Below, in pieces: positions 12,369 to 35,756 of a stretch of 64,000 nt of DNA (positions are counted from its first letter, which is position 1; each line of letters begins with the position of its first letter). The DNA is from Pelodera strongyloides (lineage: Eukaryota > Nematoda > Chromadorea > Rhabditida > Rhabditidae), in assembly GCA_036852015.1 (NCBI GenBank), contig JAANDG010000206.1:162757-226756 (forward strand), read 5' to 3'. Under the pieces are notes generated by a model. That model was not told where the DNA came from. It searched no databases and saw nothing but the letters and a program-made list of their open reading frames with translations. Position numbers and translations under genes: made by a program.

Positions 12369-12440
12369 GTCCGGAATACAAATGCTTTTTCATCGCATGG
12401 CTCGACTACGTTTTTCATATCTTATATACCTTTCGTCTGG
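12369..12440 (+). promoter_or_regulatory. Core promoter of the second secreted-protein gene
   Basis: TATATA at 12423-12428, 40 bp before the ATG, in the same arrangement as the promoter of paralog 1. Confidence 0.55.
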
Positions 12441-12467
12441 CATTGACGAGAAGTTATACGGTATACG

Positions 12468-13958
12468 ATGCGTACTCTTTGCGTTTTGCTAGCTGTAGCT
12501 GCAGCGGTCACAGCTCAGACCGTTGAAACAGTTGGTGGGTTTTGTTTGAAACCGCATTGTGATCTTATGTACATTATTTGCTTTGTTTTATGTTCAGCAT
12601 ACTACTCTAGAGATGTAAAAGCTCAAACTGTTGATGAGTTTTGTTTGAAATCTGGAATTCGGGTTTATATTTTTATGTATATCGGAATTTTTCTTTCCAG
12701 GAACAACTCAAAAGGGAAGATTTGAGTTTGAAGAGTGGGGTCCTTGTTTGCCGCAACAGTATGGCGACAAGTCGCTCTCGTGCGGCATGTGTGGCGCGAG
12801 CGAACGGCGCTACAAACCTGAGAAGGATGAAAGGATCAAGAGAAGGTAAGATGTACGCGTTCACGCATGGTCGGTATTTATATTTTCGTATCCAAAAAGA
12901 ATACTGTCAACTATTAAATTTAGAAATTCGATTTGAAGAAAACTGATAAACTCATTAATACTGTGTAACTTAAAGGGTCAGGCCCATTTCAAATGACCCC
13001 TATTTTTGATGATTCCATCTGATTCTCCATGTCAAATATAGTAGGATGCAATAATTTTCTAATTTCCAAGCGCAAAAATCACTCATTATTCAGCAATTTA
13101 ACGTGAGCAGTCATACACAGCTATCCATCGCAGTTGGCACGCCCATTCGCGCTGATTCGCCGATATCGCAATTGCCACGCCCAATAGAGCATATTGCCCA
13201 ATTAGCGCGAAGGGGCGTGACAAATGCGGTAAATAGTTGGGTATGACTGGCAGGGGTAAATTGCTGAATACTGCGTGAATTTTGCGCTTGAAAATTAGAA
13301 AAATATTGCATCCTACTATATTTGACATGGAGAATCAGATGGAATCATCAAAAATAGGGGTCATTTGAAATGGGCCTGACCCTTTAACAATGTAAACTCA
13401 TTCGTACTCATATTGTGCTTCAATTCTTTGTATTGATAAGTAACGACACTAAGTCGCAGTAAGTAACGACCTTGGCCGAAGTAAGTTAAGCAACGACCGG
13501 GTGAAAACTGAAAAAGTGGTGCTTGGATGAAACCGAAATGTCACCGTTACGCGATAACAAAGAAATCTCCAACGGCAATCATTTAAGCTTATCTCGTGTG
13601 GTGTCAGCGGACCAGTTTCGCTACTTACGAGTTGTATGGGACTGGATATGTCCCTAAGCCAAGCGATATAACTTGGACAGCTGCATTCCTATACGTTGTA
13701 TGCAAATCAAAAAACCTACTTTCCAGTATTACCGATGTGAGACGGAGGCCGTGTTCTTCAAAACCCTGCAAATTCATTGAGAATGAGGGAATGAAGACCA
13801 GATTAGCATGCTGCAAGCCTTTCATCTACAACGAGAACAACCGCAAATGCGAACTCTTTTCGAAGGAACTCAAGCCTGGCACCTTCAACCTGACCTTCCC
13901 AGGAAAATACAAAACCACCAAATATTTTCATGAAGTAGAGCACATTGCCATGTACTGA
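12468..13958 (+). CDS. Secreted eight-cysteine protein, paralog 2
   Basis: Three exons (12468-12534, 12701-12845, 13727-13958) match paralog 1 exactly in length (67, 145 and 232 nt) and phase, giving 147 aa. The signal peptide is MRTLC followed by AAAVTAQTVE. All eight mature cysteines, the EEWGPC and SCGMC motifs and the C-terminal TKYFHEVE stretch are conserved. Differences cluster in exon 3 (NENNRKC here, NIINDTC in paralog 1). Intron 2 is 881 bp because it carries an inverted-repeat element; the paralog's is 297 bp. AATAAA lies at 13982-13987. The function is unknown; it is presumably secreted by the same tissue as its paralog given the shared promoter. Confidence 0.85.
12970..13387. mobile_element. 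MITE with terminal inverted repeats of about 130 bp, in intron 2 of paralog 2
   Basis: Starts TTAAAGGGTCAGGCCCATTT and ends with the complementary AAATGGGCCTGACCCTTTAA. The arms stay complementary for well over 100 bp, so the RNA would fold into a long hairpin. TTAA sits at both ends. No coding capacity. Confidence 0.85.
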
Positions 13959-13981
13959 GCGGAGTACCTTTTGAAAATTGC

Positions 13982-13987
13982 AATAAA
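13982..13987 (+). terminator. Poly(A) signal of paralog 2
   Basis: AATAAA located 24 nt after the stop codon. Confidence 0.7.
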
Positions 13988-14311
13988 AATCTTTGGATAT
14001 GTTCTTTCGTGGATGAAACTACACGTCATCGTCCGCAAAAAAAAACGAGGTTTGCGCTGGGGGTGCCCGCGGGCCCACGGAAATGTGTTCCTTCCCAGTT
14101 AGCACACCTTCGGCACACCTCTTGGAGGACTCGTTGCACGTGCGTCTCGTGTCTCCAAACTCCAGGGTGCGCGGCGAGCGCGCGACACGTGCGCGAATGA
14201 CAGGTTTTTATTCACGTCCGCCATAGCCCCAGCGAGCCGAAACCCCGTTCCACATTAGGGGCATTTCGCCATGTGCGCCTTCCTTATTATTAGACGAGGA
14301 ACCACTTTATA

Positions 14312-15849
14312 CAGTGCGTTCCGTAAGTAAAGGAACACCCAAAAATTTTCGTTTTCGGCTCAAAAATCTCAGAAATTCTTCAAATAATCTGCACCATTGG
14401 ATTCAGCGTGAAAAATGGACCTTGTTTTGTAAAATTTAGAAAAAAATATTCAGAATGTCGTCAGAAGCAATCGTCAACCGAAAGACGGGGTTTTGCAACA
14501 GTTAAATAAGTAAAGGAACACCCATAAAAATTAACATTTATTTAAAAATTAAAAGTGGTAAAGAGCTTTGCTGCATAAATTAATTATCGATAAGTCCTTC
14601 TCAACCCGAATCGAGGTCAAATTCTCAGTGGCGCTTCGAGGACGCGCAATTCTGATGAATTCTGACGTCGCCTGTTCTTCAAGGCATGGAGCTTCTGGAA
14701 GACAGTCGGAAAAGTGCGATTTTGTGCGCAGGTTTTCCACAAATGCCCCAAAAAGGTTTCGAATGGATTCGCATCTGAAAAACATGCCGAAACACTCCAC
14801 GCATGCTCCAGATGATTTGTCTTCAAAAATTCTGAAAAACTCTGACGTTCATTGACGCATTTAAATTCTGAATAACACTTACCGACAGCTGAAAACACTT
14901 CGTAAATGCTGTCGAGAACCATCAATGTTGGCATGTTCGTCCGTGTGCGCAGAAACTTCTGATGAACGTGACGTTAGCGTTCTCCCAGCGTCCCAAGCAT
15001 TGCAGTGATGCAAGAATTCTCATCTTGGTGCTCCAAATCATGTCCTCAGATGAAAACAACTTCGAATTAAACGTGCCGCATGGATTTGAACGTGTCCAAG
15101 GAACATTCTGATGCGGACATCACAGGTGTCTGCAGTCCTTCGACAGACGCAGGTGCTGGGGAAGGATCCTTGATGGTTTGGAAGTTTGGAGCCGATCCAC
15201 GCTAACCTCACGGTCATCAGGAGTTTCTACTAACGCGGATGAACACTGCCAACACTCAGAAGGTTCTCGCCAGCGTTTACGAAGGATTTTCAGCTGTCGG
15301 AAAGTTTTATTCAGAATTTAAATGCGTCAATAACGTCAGAGATCCTCAGAATAAATCATCTGGAGCATGCGTGGAGTGTTTCGGCATGTTTCTCAGATGC
15401 GAATCCATTCGAAAACCATTCTGGGGCATTTGTGGAAAATCTGCGCACAAAATCGCACTTTTCCGACTGTCTTCCAGAAGCTCCATGCCTTGAAGAACAG
15501 GCGACGTCAGAATTCATCAGAATTGCGCGTCCTCGAAGCGCCACTGAGAATTTGACCTCGATTCAGGTTGAGAAGGACTTATCGATAATTAATTTATGCT
15601 GCAAAGCTCTTTACCACTTTTAATTTTTAAATAAATGTTAATTTTATGGGTGTTCCTTTACTTATTTAACTGTTGCAAAAACCCGTCTTTCGGTTGACGA
15701 TTGCTTCTGACAGCATTCTGAATATTTTTTTCTAAATTTTACAAAACAAGGTCCATTTTTCACGCTGAATCCAATGGTGCAGGTCATTTGAAGAATTTCT
15801 GAGTTTTTTGAGCCGAAAACGAAAATTTTTGGGTGTTCCTTTACTTAGG
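14312..15849. mobile_element. Palindromic Tc1/mariner-like element, copy 1
   Basis: The left end reads CAGTGCGTTCCGTAAGTAAA and follows TA. The right end is the complement but has lost its outermost bases. Arms 14312-14940 and 15235-15849 are inverted copies of each other, each carrying the 3' part of a Tc1-like transposase (remnants of a DxNPFEN motif like SPDLNPIEN). The loop (14941-15234) holds a GSLMVW-like piece. Frames are broken, so the element is non-autonomous. Confidence 0.8.
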
Positions 15850-16449
15850 TATTACTGATTGGTTATGAAAACAATACTAGTTTCTTTTTGTCGATGGCTA
15901 TGCAATTATCGCTTTCGGAAAGAACTAATAACCGATACGTGCCCTGAACCAGAACGTTCGACGGGTTAAACAATAATAACAAAACCAAGTATCCGAAAGA
16001 GCCGCTCTGCTCCAGATAAATAATCAATATTTTTATTCCATTCGCAACGAGGCATAAACGCGACGTCATAACAATTTGACCAAGCAATTCATAGGGAAAT
16101 ACTGACATGGCAAATGACATACCAAACAGATAATAACGGAATAATTGCAAATTATAAGGAAGCTCTCTAAATGTAAGTAATTTTGGCATAATCGAGTCTC
16201 TAGAAACTATTTAAAACCCGTGGAAAGGAAGAAAATAGCCGGGCAAACTTAAAAATGCAAAAAAAATGAAAAATGAAAAATGAAAAATGAAAGGAATGAA
16301 CCGTGATGGATAAGTAGACAGAACAAGGAAGCTGAACTAACTATAAACAAAAAAGCGTCATGGCATACCTTATGCAACTACACAACTTTCGAAGAGAAAG
16401 CTAATCGATAAATCAACTAATCAATAAATCAAATCAATAAACATAGTAA

Positions 16450-28939
<12,490 letters not shown>

Positions 28940-29029
28940 TTTCAGACAATTGCAAGATCATAATAAAGCTATAGACAACTACCTGCAAACATATAATTCC
29001 ATTACACTCATACACAAACATTCATAAAA

Positions 29030-29212
29030 TTAAAGCGAAATACCGGCCGGTTTTTGAAACACGTCAAAAACACCAGCATTCTTATACAGCAAGTGTAAAT
29101 GAAGATAAATTCGAATAAAAAATAGAGCTAAATTCGAGCAAATTAGCACAGATACGTAAGAATTCAGTTGTCCACGATGCGTTTCAAAAACCGGTCGTTA
29201 TTTTGCTTTAAA
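29030..29212. mobile_element. MITE family A, copy 4
   Basis: Between the TECPR1-like gene and the V-ATPase gene. Ends TTAAAGCGAAATACCGGCCG and a diverged right end ATTTTGCTTTAA. The interior is in the opposite orientation to most other copies. Confidence 0.85.
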
Positions 29213-30609
29213 CGAAAGACACGAACGTACGACCACACATGAAGCAGTCCTCACAACGAAAGTACGACCACACACGAAGCAGTCCTCAAAGATGCACCTA
29301 CAGTAAATCACCCAAGATGTTTACCATAATATATCACCTAACTAGATCTTACCATTTGTACCATTTGCTAACTATGGCACAAAACTTTTATATAATTCTA
29401 CCAACATTCTTCAACCGCTCTTTCTTTCCCACATTTCTTGCACAGGGAACATTTATATTTCACGCTGCTCACTTATACAAATAACATATTGACTGCACCG
29501 CTACCCCTCGAAACAAACATCCCACGTACATTATGCCGAAAGCATTGAAAACTTCAATTGTTCTTCACATAATATATAACAAACACTAACCAACACTTTG
29601 GATTCGAAACCTTGTTTCCGACAGAAAATCCACACTCACATAGAACATCTTTTATTCGTCTAACATTTATAAATAGACCTCAAGCAAGTCTGCGTTTTGG
29701 CAATAGCAAGGAACTAAATTTGAAACTAATCAATAGTAAATCACAGGATAGGCAGCTAAACTAAGTACTTCACCATATACTCGCAAGTGACACGGGGTCT
29801 CATGGGAATGGTTGGACACGTTACATATACGAAAGAATGAGCTATATTTAAAGCGGTGTAGCACCTGATTTGTGACACGCTAAACAACTATGTGCCGTTA
29901 CGTGCCTTTCCGGCACAGAGTGGAACATATACTAGATCAAAACCATGTGCCACACAACTTTATACATATTCAATGAAAACTAGCTACACAAAACATTTAT
30001 TCGCAGACGTCAAGTCCACTAGCTCATTCCACCGACATATAGGGCAAGTATAATACTCTTTATATTACAGACTAGACAACCATAGATGTTCAAATCTCTA
30101 AACAAAAACATCACACAACCTTATACAAAATGATGATTATGTTTCCGCTCATGCATACTCACTAACAAAGAAAAACTAATACCGTTTGTCCGGCACGGGA
30201 AAAACAATAAAAGATACTATAAAAAGTTTACAAATATATAAACGAAAGTGAAAGCAAAGTTTGAAAAGGATAAACAAAAGGTTAAAGAGATACATATTGC
30301 GTGAGCGCAATAACAAACTACTATTATACGTAGATACAGATGTTCAAAAATAATAAGGATCTTAAACAAACTCGAGCACAGTCGAACAAAGCCCAAAATC
30401 TAACAAATTAAAAAAGTCTTATAAACAGTTGTCTCTGAAATGTGGTTTCACAACAAGTGTGAACGGGTCGGGTAATCGTATAAGCTTATTAAGACAAGCA
30501 CTTTTTATGGAATGTAATATGTAAATCACCTATCACTACACCTCGGTCCGTATTTGAATTCTATATACAAGAATGTCCCCTAATTGGTTTCACGAAAACG
30601 CCGAACGCT
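29213..30609. other. Intergenic region, no gene seen
   Basis: AT-rich. It holds a diverged CACGTG-type repeat end near 29850 and a direct repeat of about 35 bp (ACGACCACACATGAAGCAGT-like) at 29226-29290. It must include the TECPR1-like 5' flank and the 3' flank of the V-ATPase gene. Confidence 0.5.
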
Positions 30610-33600
30610 TTATTTTCCACCCATGCTCGCCTTGTTCGTCTGAAAATATATTAATACAATAATATGCAAATAACACCATTTAAATTAGCCCAGAAGTAAA
30701 AGTTTCATTAATAAACTGTCAAAATAAACGCTAGAATAGAAATATTCATTAAAGAGGTATAACAGCTGGTTTTTGAAACGTAATCTTAACGCTGTGTTCT
30801 GAGGTGGTATATGCAAGTAACTGCGCGATTTTTAGTCCAATTAGATTAATTTGCGTTCGACAAACGAAAATGCAGTTTTCCACCATACGTTTCAAAACCC
30901 GACTGTTATACTGCTTTAAGTTGATCGAGTTGCTTGAAAACATGGCCACCCGCCAGGCGATTATTCAGCCGAAAAAAAAACTATGTAAAAAGAACATAAG
31001 TACCTGAACGATTCCAATAATCATTCCAAAGAGTCCGATGGCAGAGGCGAAAATTTCAATGATGAGAATCTTGACGAAGAGTGAGGGGTTGGCCGCGTCA
31101 GCCAGAGCGGCTCCAGATCCAACGATACCTAAAGAACAAGAGATTATTAAAGCGAAATACCGGCCGGTTTTTCAAACGCATCTCAAGAACTTGCATTCTT
31201 ATGCATTTAGCATTTATGCAATGTGGGGTCTAATTCTAATTGGGGTCTAGTTTTTATTCTTATTTTTTGCTCATTTGCATATGCTGCATAATAAAGCAGG
31301 TGTACACAATGCGTTTCAAAAACCGGCCGGTATTTCGCTTTAAAGACGCTTAGTACTTAATCAGGTCACTTAAACCCTTGTGCTGATTATAAAAAAAGGA
31401 GAAGAACCTAAACCTTGCAGTCTCAGGAACCGGCCAACATCAATAATTTTAAACAAAACCAAAATAAGCATACCGACAGCAAGTCCGCAGACAAGGTTGG
31501 AGAAACCAACAGTGAGACCTCCTCCGAAGATCATGTAACCGGCAGCCAAGTTACGAGCGATAATGTTCTTCTGATCAGGGTCCGTAATGTCAAACTCCTC
31601 GCGCTTGAAATCCTATAAAAGGGAATAATTTCAGAACCAAATAAATAATATAACTTTTTAACTTATGTGCTAATAATTCGTGTAAGTGTACTTATGTGCT
31701 AATTAGTGTAGATTTTTAACTTATTAGGGTAAGTGTGCTGATTTTCGCAGTAGTGATAATAATAATCAGCCTCGAAGACCTGAGCATGGGGAATCCGTAG
31801 AACTCATTCTCGTTAGGTTTCAGTCTGTACGTACGCATAGACTAATTTTAGAAAATTCCCACGGTAAATACAACATACCTAATAAAAAAATAAGTACTGA
31901 CTGGCTAAACTGACAAGAGAAAGAAAATAAACAATCTGATCTAAACGAGGAGCGAGGGCATAATCTACAGCCTATTGGCACGTGCCATTATTAGCAAGGA
32001 AGCTAATAATATTACTAATATTATGACTTTTTATAAAATGCCAATGTTTCACATATAAACAATAAACCAAGGACCGGGCGAATTTTAGTTTTTCACGAAT
32101 TTTAGTTTTTCAGCAGCAATGGCTTCTCTATTATCCACTTACTAACAAAACACTGAACAAAATGGGTGTAATGTTTCACATAAATAAGTAATGGGGACTT
32201 GTCTAAAGGTGTTTTCGGGCAAAATTACGCACGAACCAGATCCTGAATGGCTTAAAGCGTGCTACAAACGTTGAACTTTCATTTTAACGCCACATACCCG
32301 AATACACTCCAAGGAGTGCATACAACCAAATATGAATAATAATAATAATAATAAGCACCGACCGCCATCTTTCCGACGAACACAAAGGCCATGATGATTC
32401 CGAAAATAGCGACGGCTTCACAGAAAATGATGGAGACAAGATTCTTTGTTCTGATGCGGGGAGCCTTCACTCCTCCTCCCAAAATTGAAGAACCAGTGGT
32501 GAAGATACCCCTGGAATACAAAATACAAAAGGTGAATGGCCTCACAATGAGAAAAAAAGACTATTTCTTAATTTCCTAGAAACCAAACACTACAAAATAA
32601 GCATTAAACATGCTTTAAAAATGCAACGTAACTCAAGTTGAACCAAGAACCACCGTACTACCAATCGAAACAAGTAGTTCAAAGCATGCGTTTTCAGAGA
32701 AAAATTACAACATGCACAAAACTATAGCAAGCATGGTACGACCTTTAGGAAGAAAAGCATAAACATTCGATCCAAACTATAAACTACAAAGATAAACGAT
32801 AAATACAAACTACTCACCATCCAGCTCCAAGCACTGAGAGTGACAGCGAGGCAGCGATTCCCAATCCAGCCCACATATGGGGGGAAGTCTCAGTGAGGAA
32901 CCAGCCGATATCGAACCGGTATCCTTGACCAGTCAGCATGTAGAACAGTGCTGAAATATAAATAAATAACTTGGAAATATCACGGAATATAACCCATGAT
33001 AAGTTAACTATCTTGAATATGCTTAGGCCGTGACCGCTAAACTTCATTGATTATTTATCACATGTTACACGGACTTTAGGGCCTAAATCGAATCAGAATT
33101 TGACTCTAATTCATCTTACAACAAGGTGAAATGTCGAAAGCTGCTAGAAAAAGATAGATCACTGGTTTTCTTTTTTTTTGGTTAGTTTTAAACATGTCTG
33201 TACACTACGAGAATAGAAAAGAACAATACGGAACGGCAGCGTTTGAATATACCATAGACATGAAACATAGGACATATGAAACATACATAGGAAACATAGG
33301 AAACATTGAGTATAGGACGTACAATTTGGATGAGCCCACACGTCACATTTACGCGCAATGGTGAAAAAACTGATTCAATTTATTATAAAGTGCTATTCAA
33401 TGCCAATCAATATCATAAACTAGAATAAAACCAACAATTTCTTCAAAATGTGAACGTAAACCATGTTGATGTATCTATTTGATAGCACCACAGCGTGTGC
33501 ACTGATGGATACACCAAATTTAAAACTAGCAATAATGAGGCATTAGCTTACGTTCTTTCTAAAAAAAAAAGTATATAACAAATAGAATAGAATTAAAAAA

Positions 33601-33677
33601 ATACCTGTTCCGATAAAGATTGACGTTCCGATTGCGGAAAGCGCACCCGTTGTGTAGAGAATGGCGCCCGCAGCCAT
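30610..33677 (-). CDS. ATP6V0B: V-ATPase V0 proteolipid subunit c'' (21 kDa)
   Basis: A membrane rotor subunit of the vacuolar proton pump. Six exons in transcript order: 33677-33605, 32950-32818, 32510-32363, 31612-31474, 31128-31004, 30639-30610. All junctions are GT-AG and phases close, giving 215 aa, close to human ATP6V0B (205) and nematode VHA-4. Motifs: [36 protein letters not shown], the buried proton-carrying Glu near residue 100 in [10 protein letters not shown], then [12 protein letters not shown] and [16 protein letters not shown]. Four to five hydrophobic helices are visible. The C-terminus is short (NKASMGGK). AATAAA overlaps the stop codon on the coding strand. c'' sits with subunit c in the c-ring and couples ATP hydrolysis to proton pumping into endosomes and lysosomes. 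Confidence 0.95.
30750..30920. mobile_element. MITE, GGTATAACAGCTGG-ended variant
   Basis: Left AAAGAGGTATAACAGCTGGT and right complement near ACTGTTATACTGCTTTAA, in the last intron of the V-ATPase gene. The ends resemble family A but lack the CCGGCCGG core. Confidence 0.65.
31147..31343. mobile_element. MITE family A, copy 5 (V-ATPase intron)
   Basis: Perfect-looking ends TTAAAGCGAAATACCGGCCG and its complement. It begins only about 18 bp upstream of the exon 31128-31004 acceptor. Confidence 0.9.
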
Positions 33678-34014
33678 GACTGAATAATTAGGAATTAATG
33701 TGATAATTAAATAATTAGCAATTAGCACGATACAAGCACAGAAAGGTCACTCGGCAGCTAAACACAGTACACATCAACAGCTAAAATCCTAAAATGAGAA
33801 TGTAAATCTGCAAGATTTTACACAATCAACAAAGATCAATCGAACTTCATATAAGTGAGAACAGTGAGAATGTGAATGTATGCGTGAAAACCGTCGAATC
33901 CTTACTTCTAGCAATCCATTATATCGCAGAGGTATTAAACCACAACCAAAGTATTCAAGAATGAGAAACTCGGTGAAATTGCCAATACAAGTATCATTAA
34001 ATCGATAAACTTAA

Positions 34015-34335
34015 GTGGTTCTAACACGAGTTACTTCAATTAGCCCATCACCATCCGAACAAAACATCAAAATACACTGCATTGGAGACCAACTTCTGTT
34101 CTCGGGTCGATCTCTCAGGCACACACTTTTAGCGTCAGCCCAGTCACTCAACGCCACACGCAAGACTCGTGTGGTCGGCCACCTCGGCCTAATGCACGAT
34201 GTCTCCGATGTCTACGCCCTCTTCATGGGCACGGACAAGAGGGAGATTGATGCCCGACAAACTACATATGACTCGCAAAGCGTGCAATCTTTGAGTGCCA
34301 AACTATCCCCAGTTGTTAATCGACAGTTTACATAA
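34015..34335 (+). CDS. Hypothetical ORF of 106 aa with a downstream poly(A) signal
   Basis: The frame starts at 34015 with a non-ATG codon (GTG-like), so either the true start is elsewhere or this is a terminal exon. It includes HCIGDQLLFSGRS, VVGHLGLMHDVSDVY and GTDKREIDARQT, which look more like real coding than repeat translation. AATAAA follows 20 nt after the stop. No family recognised. It could be a last exon, a retrocopy or chance. Confidence 0.35.
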   Translation: MVLTRVTSISPSPSEQNIKIHCIGDQLLFSGRSLRHTLLASAQSLNATRKTRVVGHLGLMHDVSDVYALFMGTDKREIDARQTTYDSQSVQSLSAKLSPVVNRQFT

Positions 34336-34902
34336 TTGACCGAGCATTTTGCAAATAAAGGTTATAAGTAGTTCCAAAAACGTGTTTCTTATTCTACGCA
34401 ATAACAATAACGCGCGTAAGCTAGTGAATTTCGATGTTTGACGCTGAATGATATGAGAACGCGGCCCATAATAAAACAAAGAAAGCTTTTGTACTTCACT
34501 GATAACAAAAAAAAGAAAACAATTAGTTTTGTTAAACGTGAGAAATAACTTTTGCAATTAAAAAAAACATCTTGTTTTTACATACAATACGTTTGCTATC
34601 TGTAACAATTTATAAACGGCATTCAGCATAACTGACAGTTGTCGCGCAGGAGCAAGCGCCACTTTTAATGTTATAACGTCGAGGCAACTATTCTAACAAT
34701 AAGATGCGGTACAGAGACTATCAAAAAAGGACAAACGTTTGTAGAAGGCTAATGTTTAGTCATATGTAGTGATAGTTCCTGTTTGCTGGAGTAATACGAC
34801 CATCATAGAAACTTCTTACATCACGAAGGGGCAAAAAAACTATTAAATATTAGAAAAAAGAAGATGAGAGAGAGACGACCACTCTGGTCGGCTTACGCAC
34901 CG

Positions 34903-34990
34903 GGTCCCGTTCCAGGTAGAAAACCCGGTACGCGATCCGGATCGCGTACCAGGTTTTTTGCTGGGTCGGATACCGTGCGGCACAGTACTT
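34903..34990. repeat. GC-rich palindromic insertion
   Basis: Contains GGGTCCCGTTCC (complement of a motif repeated at 37759-37866) and a perfect 24-bp palindrome at 34927-34950 centred on GATCCGGATC. Much more GC-rich than its surroundings. Confidence 0.6.
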
Positions 34991-35604
34991 GGCTACGGTA
35001 GCCGCGACGTATTTTAGAAAACACCCTATAAAGTGCAGAATCGCGCCCAGCCCCTTCCCGCTTGAAAAATATAATAAACAATATTAACTTTAAGCCAATT
35101 AAAGAAATCACTTAGAATATTTTATTATAAGACTCCAATGTCAAATTATACATACGGCAAACATCCAATTACAAAACGTTATAAGATATGGGAAAATGTT
35201 ATGGAAATGTAATGATGTTAATGATGTAAATAAATATATCAGTAAACTGACAATGAGTACAAACAATTAATTATAATAAGGGTAAAGTCAGCTACATAAC
35301 TGCGACGTCAACAATAATCAAACTATGTAACGCGGTTAAATTAAACAACAGAGTTATGCCAAGAGTTAATATACAAGTCAAAATAGTAACTAAATATGTA
35401 ACATAAATATATCTAACATAGCTATCATATCTACATATCATACCTAACATAAACTAACTACCTAACAACATAAAAAAATAGCCAACAACTCGCGAATAAA
35501 TTACTTGAACTAATAGCTATAGGTTGCACAGACGAGGTAGTGTTCAAATGCTTCCAGAAATTTTCCCACTAATTCTAAGTGGAGGACGTGTATATGGGAA
35601 ACCA

Positions 35605-35674
35605 AAAACCCCGATTTCGCCCCGATCAAGTCCCTCAAAAAATCGGGCCTTGATCGGGGCGAAATCGGGGTTTT
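35605..35674. repeat. Perfect 26-bp inverted repeat with 18-nt loop
   Basis: The left arm 35605-35630 and right arm 35649-35674 are exact complements (core GATTTCGCCCCGATC). Any transcript would form a strong hairpin. Confidence 0.9.
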
Positions 35675-35756
35675 CACTTTCCTGTAAGTACTTCTTATAA
35701 ACAGTCTGCGTCCTAATGACCTCATTTAGTACCCAACAAGTATATTTCTAAAGCTA

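Noticed and set aside
14549..15623. Intact transposase gene in the palindromic element
   Set aside because: Frames on both strands are short and shifted, the first catalytic region is missing from the arms, and motifs are degraded.
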